Shown here: positions 53,115-54,198 of the stretch, piece after piece
Numbering within the stretch: position 1 is the stretch's first letter
How the letters are laid out: each line of letters begins with the position of its first letter
NCBI GenBank assembly: GCA_024687745.1
Contig: JAILEM010000230.1
Span: 1 to 54,198, forward strand
Direction: 5' to 3'
DNA from: Lachnospiraceae bacterium
GTDB lineage: Bacteria; Bacillota; Clostridia; Lachnospirales; Lachnospiraceae
DNA: 54,198 nt
Notes under the pieces: model-generated
Told to the model about the DNA's origin: nothing
What the model saw: only the letters and a program-made list of their open reading frames with translations
The model's database searches: none
Made by a program: the position numbers and the translations under genes

Positions 53115-53993
53115 ATGAGGATATATGCAGGTAATATAAACAGGTATTCTGTGGATGATCTAAAGGCCCTTGTCTCCCCGAACAGATGGGAGCATGTAAA
53201 AAGGTTTGCTTTTGAGGCGGATATAAAGAGGGGACTTCTTGCGGCAGCTCTTTTAAATTACGGATTAAACAGGGATTTTGAGTTCTTTACCCTTGATCGT
53301 AATAGGGATAGAAAAAAAGCTTCCGGGGATGATAATGACCGGCTGACGGGGGTTAAGGTATGTAAATGGATCAAATACGATGAGTACATGTATTTGGATG
53401 ATAATAAAAAACCTCACCTTATGATAGACGGTAAGGAACTCATATTTTCGCTCTCACATGCGGGTGACTATGCGGTATGTGCCATAGCAGGTCTCTATGA
53501 AAAGGGGCATGACGGTATTGGAATCGATATAGAGGTCTGTGAGAGGGGTAACAGGAAAACAGATACCGACAGTATCGCGAGACATTTTTATTCTGAAGAG
53601 GAGCAGAGCTTTGTATTTGCCGACGAGGATCTAAAGACAGAGAATTTCTATAAGATCTGGACCCTAAAAGAGGCTTATATGAAGGCAACGGGTTTGGGAC
53701 TTAAGCTTCCGACCTCGGACTTTACCGTAAGGATAAAAAAAGACGGTCACACGGCCTTCTTTGAGAGGAATGAAAGGGATATTGAGAGTTATGTAAACCA
53801 AACATCAAGTGCCGGTCAGACAGACAATAAGGAAAGAGATCCTGAGATCCTGACGGCCTTAGAGAAAACCAGAGGCTTCAGAGGAAGGCTATTTGATGAT
53901 ATAGACGGTTATATCATATCCCTGTGTATTCCGGAAATAAAAAATACAGATAATGATAAGATAAAGGTTGACATTGTGGAAGATTTAATTTAG
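53115..53993 (+). CDS. 4'-Phosphopantetheinyl transferase (Sfp type)
   Basis: This 292-aa enzyme moves phosphopantetheine from CoA to a carrier protein. Key motifs are GIGIDIEVCERG (Mg-binding Asp and Glu) and FYKIWTLKEAYMKATGLGL (WxxKEAxxK). The size and N-terminal half match Sfp-type enzymes. Between the two motifs and the end lies a hydrophilic Asn/Asp/Gln-rich stretch. No polyketide or peptide synthetase is nearby. I choose the ATG at 53115, 7 nt after GAAAGGA. Confidence 0.9.
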   Translation: MRIYAGNINRYSVDDLKALVSPNRWEHVKRFAFEADIKRGLLAAALLNYGLNRDFEFFTLDRNRDRKKASGDDNDRLTGVKVCKWIKYDEYMYLDDNKKPHLMIDGKELIFSLSHAGDYAVCAIAGLYEKGHDGIGIDIEVCERGNRKTDTDSIARHFYSEEEQSFVFADEDLKTENFYKIWTLKEAYMKATGLGLKLPTSDFTVRIKKDGHTAFFERNERDIESYVNQTSSAGQTDNKERDPEILTALEKTRGFRGRLFDDIDGYIISLCIPEIKNTDNDKIKVDIVEDLI

Positions 53994-54007
53994 AATTGTA
54001 AAGGTTA

Positions 54008-54082
54008 CGGGGTGTGGCTCAGTTTGGCTAGAGCGCTACCTTAGGGAGGTAGAGGCCGCAAGTTCGAATCTTGTCACTCCGA
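54008..54082 (+). tRNA. tRNA-Pro (anticodon AGG)
   Basis: The 75-nt gene folds as a full cloverleaf: acceptor CGGGGTG with CACTCCG (one G-U), D stem GCTC/GAGC, anticodon stem CTACC/GGTAG with loop TTAGGGA, five-base variable loop, T stem GCAAG/CTTGT with loop TTCGAAT, and discriminator A. The anticodon is AGG with G37, as in tRNA-Pro. CCA is not encoded. Wobble A34 would probably be edited to inosine by TadA. Confidence 0.93.
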
Positions 54083-54091
54083 TGAGGAATT

Positions 54092-54133
54092 AATCCCGGA
54101 AGTTCGCTAAGTAGGCGGCTTTCGGGATTTTCT
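54092..54133 (+). terminator. Terminator after tRNA-Pro
   Basis: AATCCCGGAAG (54092-54102) pairs with CTTTCGGGATT (54119-54129, one G-U), followed by TTTCTTG. Confidence 0.75.
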
Positions 54134-54144
54134 TGTTCGATAAA

Positions 54145-54198
54145 TCACCCTAAAAGTTGGTTACCCTTGGTTACCTTTTGGTTACCCTCCAGTATTTC
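54145..54198 (-). CDS. C-terminal 17 codons of a minus-strand gene (possible integrase), truncated
   Basis: The minus strand is open from the window edge to a TGA at 54145-54147 and reads EILEGNQKVTKGNQLLG. Glycine-Asn-Gln repeats of this style occur at the end of tyrosine integrases of elements inserted next to tRNA genes, and the location just after tRNA-Pro fits. Seventeen residues are too few for firm identification. Confidence 0.35.
   Translation of the reverse strand, partial: EILEGNQKVTKGNQLLG

Overview
The window looks like chromosomal DNA from an anaerobic Gram-positive member of the Clostridia, most likely a Lachnospiraceae (Butyrivibrio/Roseburia-like) bacterium. This is inferred from gene content: a Firmicutes-type type VII secretion ATPase with WXG100 proteins, sbcDC, the meso-diaminopimelate dehydrogenase route to lysine, an argC-argJ-argB-argD cluster, InlB-like surface repeats, a clostripain-family protease, an infC-rpmI-rplT leader and AGGAGG-type ribosome binding sites. 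Nearly the whole window is coding and genes are tightly packed. Only the extreme right edge suggests a mobile element.

Layout. 1-11100 is mainly envelope: a truncated surface protein with a coiled coil and InlB-like repeats, a 2-Cys glutathione peroxidase, a GNAT protein, a membrane-anchored L,D-transpeptidase with a repetitive coiled coil, an SPFH/stomatin protein with a small partner, and an acidic secreted protein with an NlpC/P60-like core. 11200-16000 holds a small orphan protein, an 11-copy 9-bp repeat, and sbcD-sbcC. 16244-23688 is a compact type VII secretion locus: essC, esaB-like, four WXG100-type genes and a DUF2974 lipase-like gene with a helical C-terminal tail. 23744-29060 holds a DUF5721-like protein, ddh, a C11 protease, an orphan LytTR regulator and a DUF1294 membrane protein.

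29080-35585 is arginine biosynthesis: argG divergent from argC-GNAT-argJ-argB-argD, with palindromic ArgR-like sites between them. A solute-binding-like protein and an HtrA protease follow. Downstream of htrA is a terminator, then a remarkable four-hairpin block and an HPr-fold protein that lacks the phosphocarrier histidine. 39862-44414 encodes a two-subunit, probably NAD(P)H-linked formate dehydrogenase with Cys rather than selenocysteine. comEC and comEA (minus strand) face away from holA, and a perfect palindrome lies between comEA and holA. A SEC-C protein, thrS, the infC-rpmI-rplT operon (structured leader, probable AUU start), a phosphopantetheinyl transferase and tRNA-Pro(AGG) complete the window. 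The last 54 bases look like the C-terminus of a minus-strand gene, perhaps an integrase, next to the tRNA.

The best candidates for a little-described system are the compact type VII locus, where a lipase-like protein seems to carry its targeting domain at the C-terminus (TslA-like), and the structured intergenic block plus HPr-like gene at 39080-39459. All identities come from reading motifs and architecture; no database search was run.
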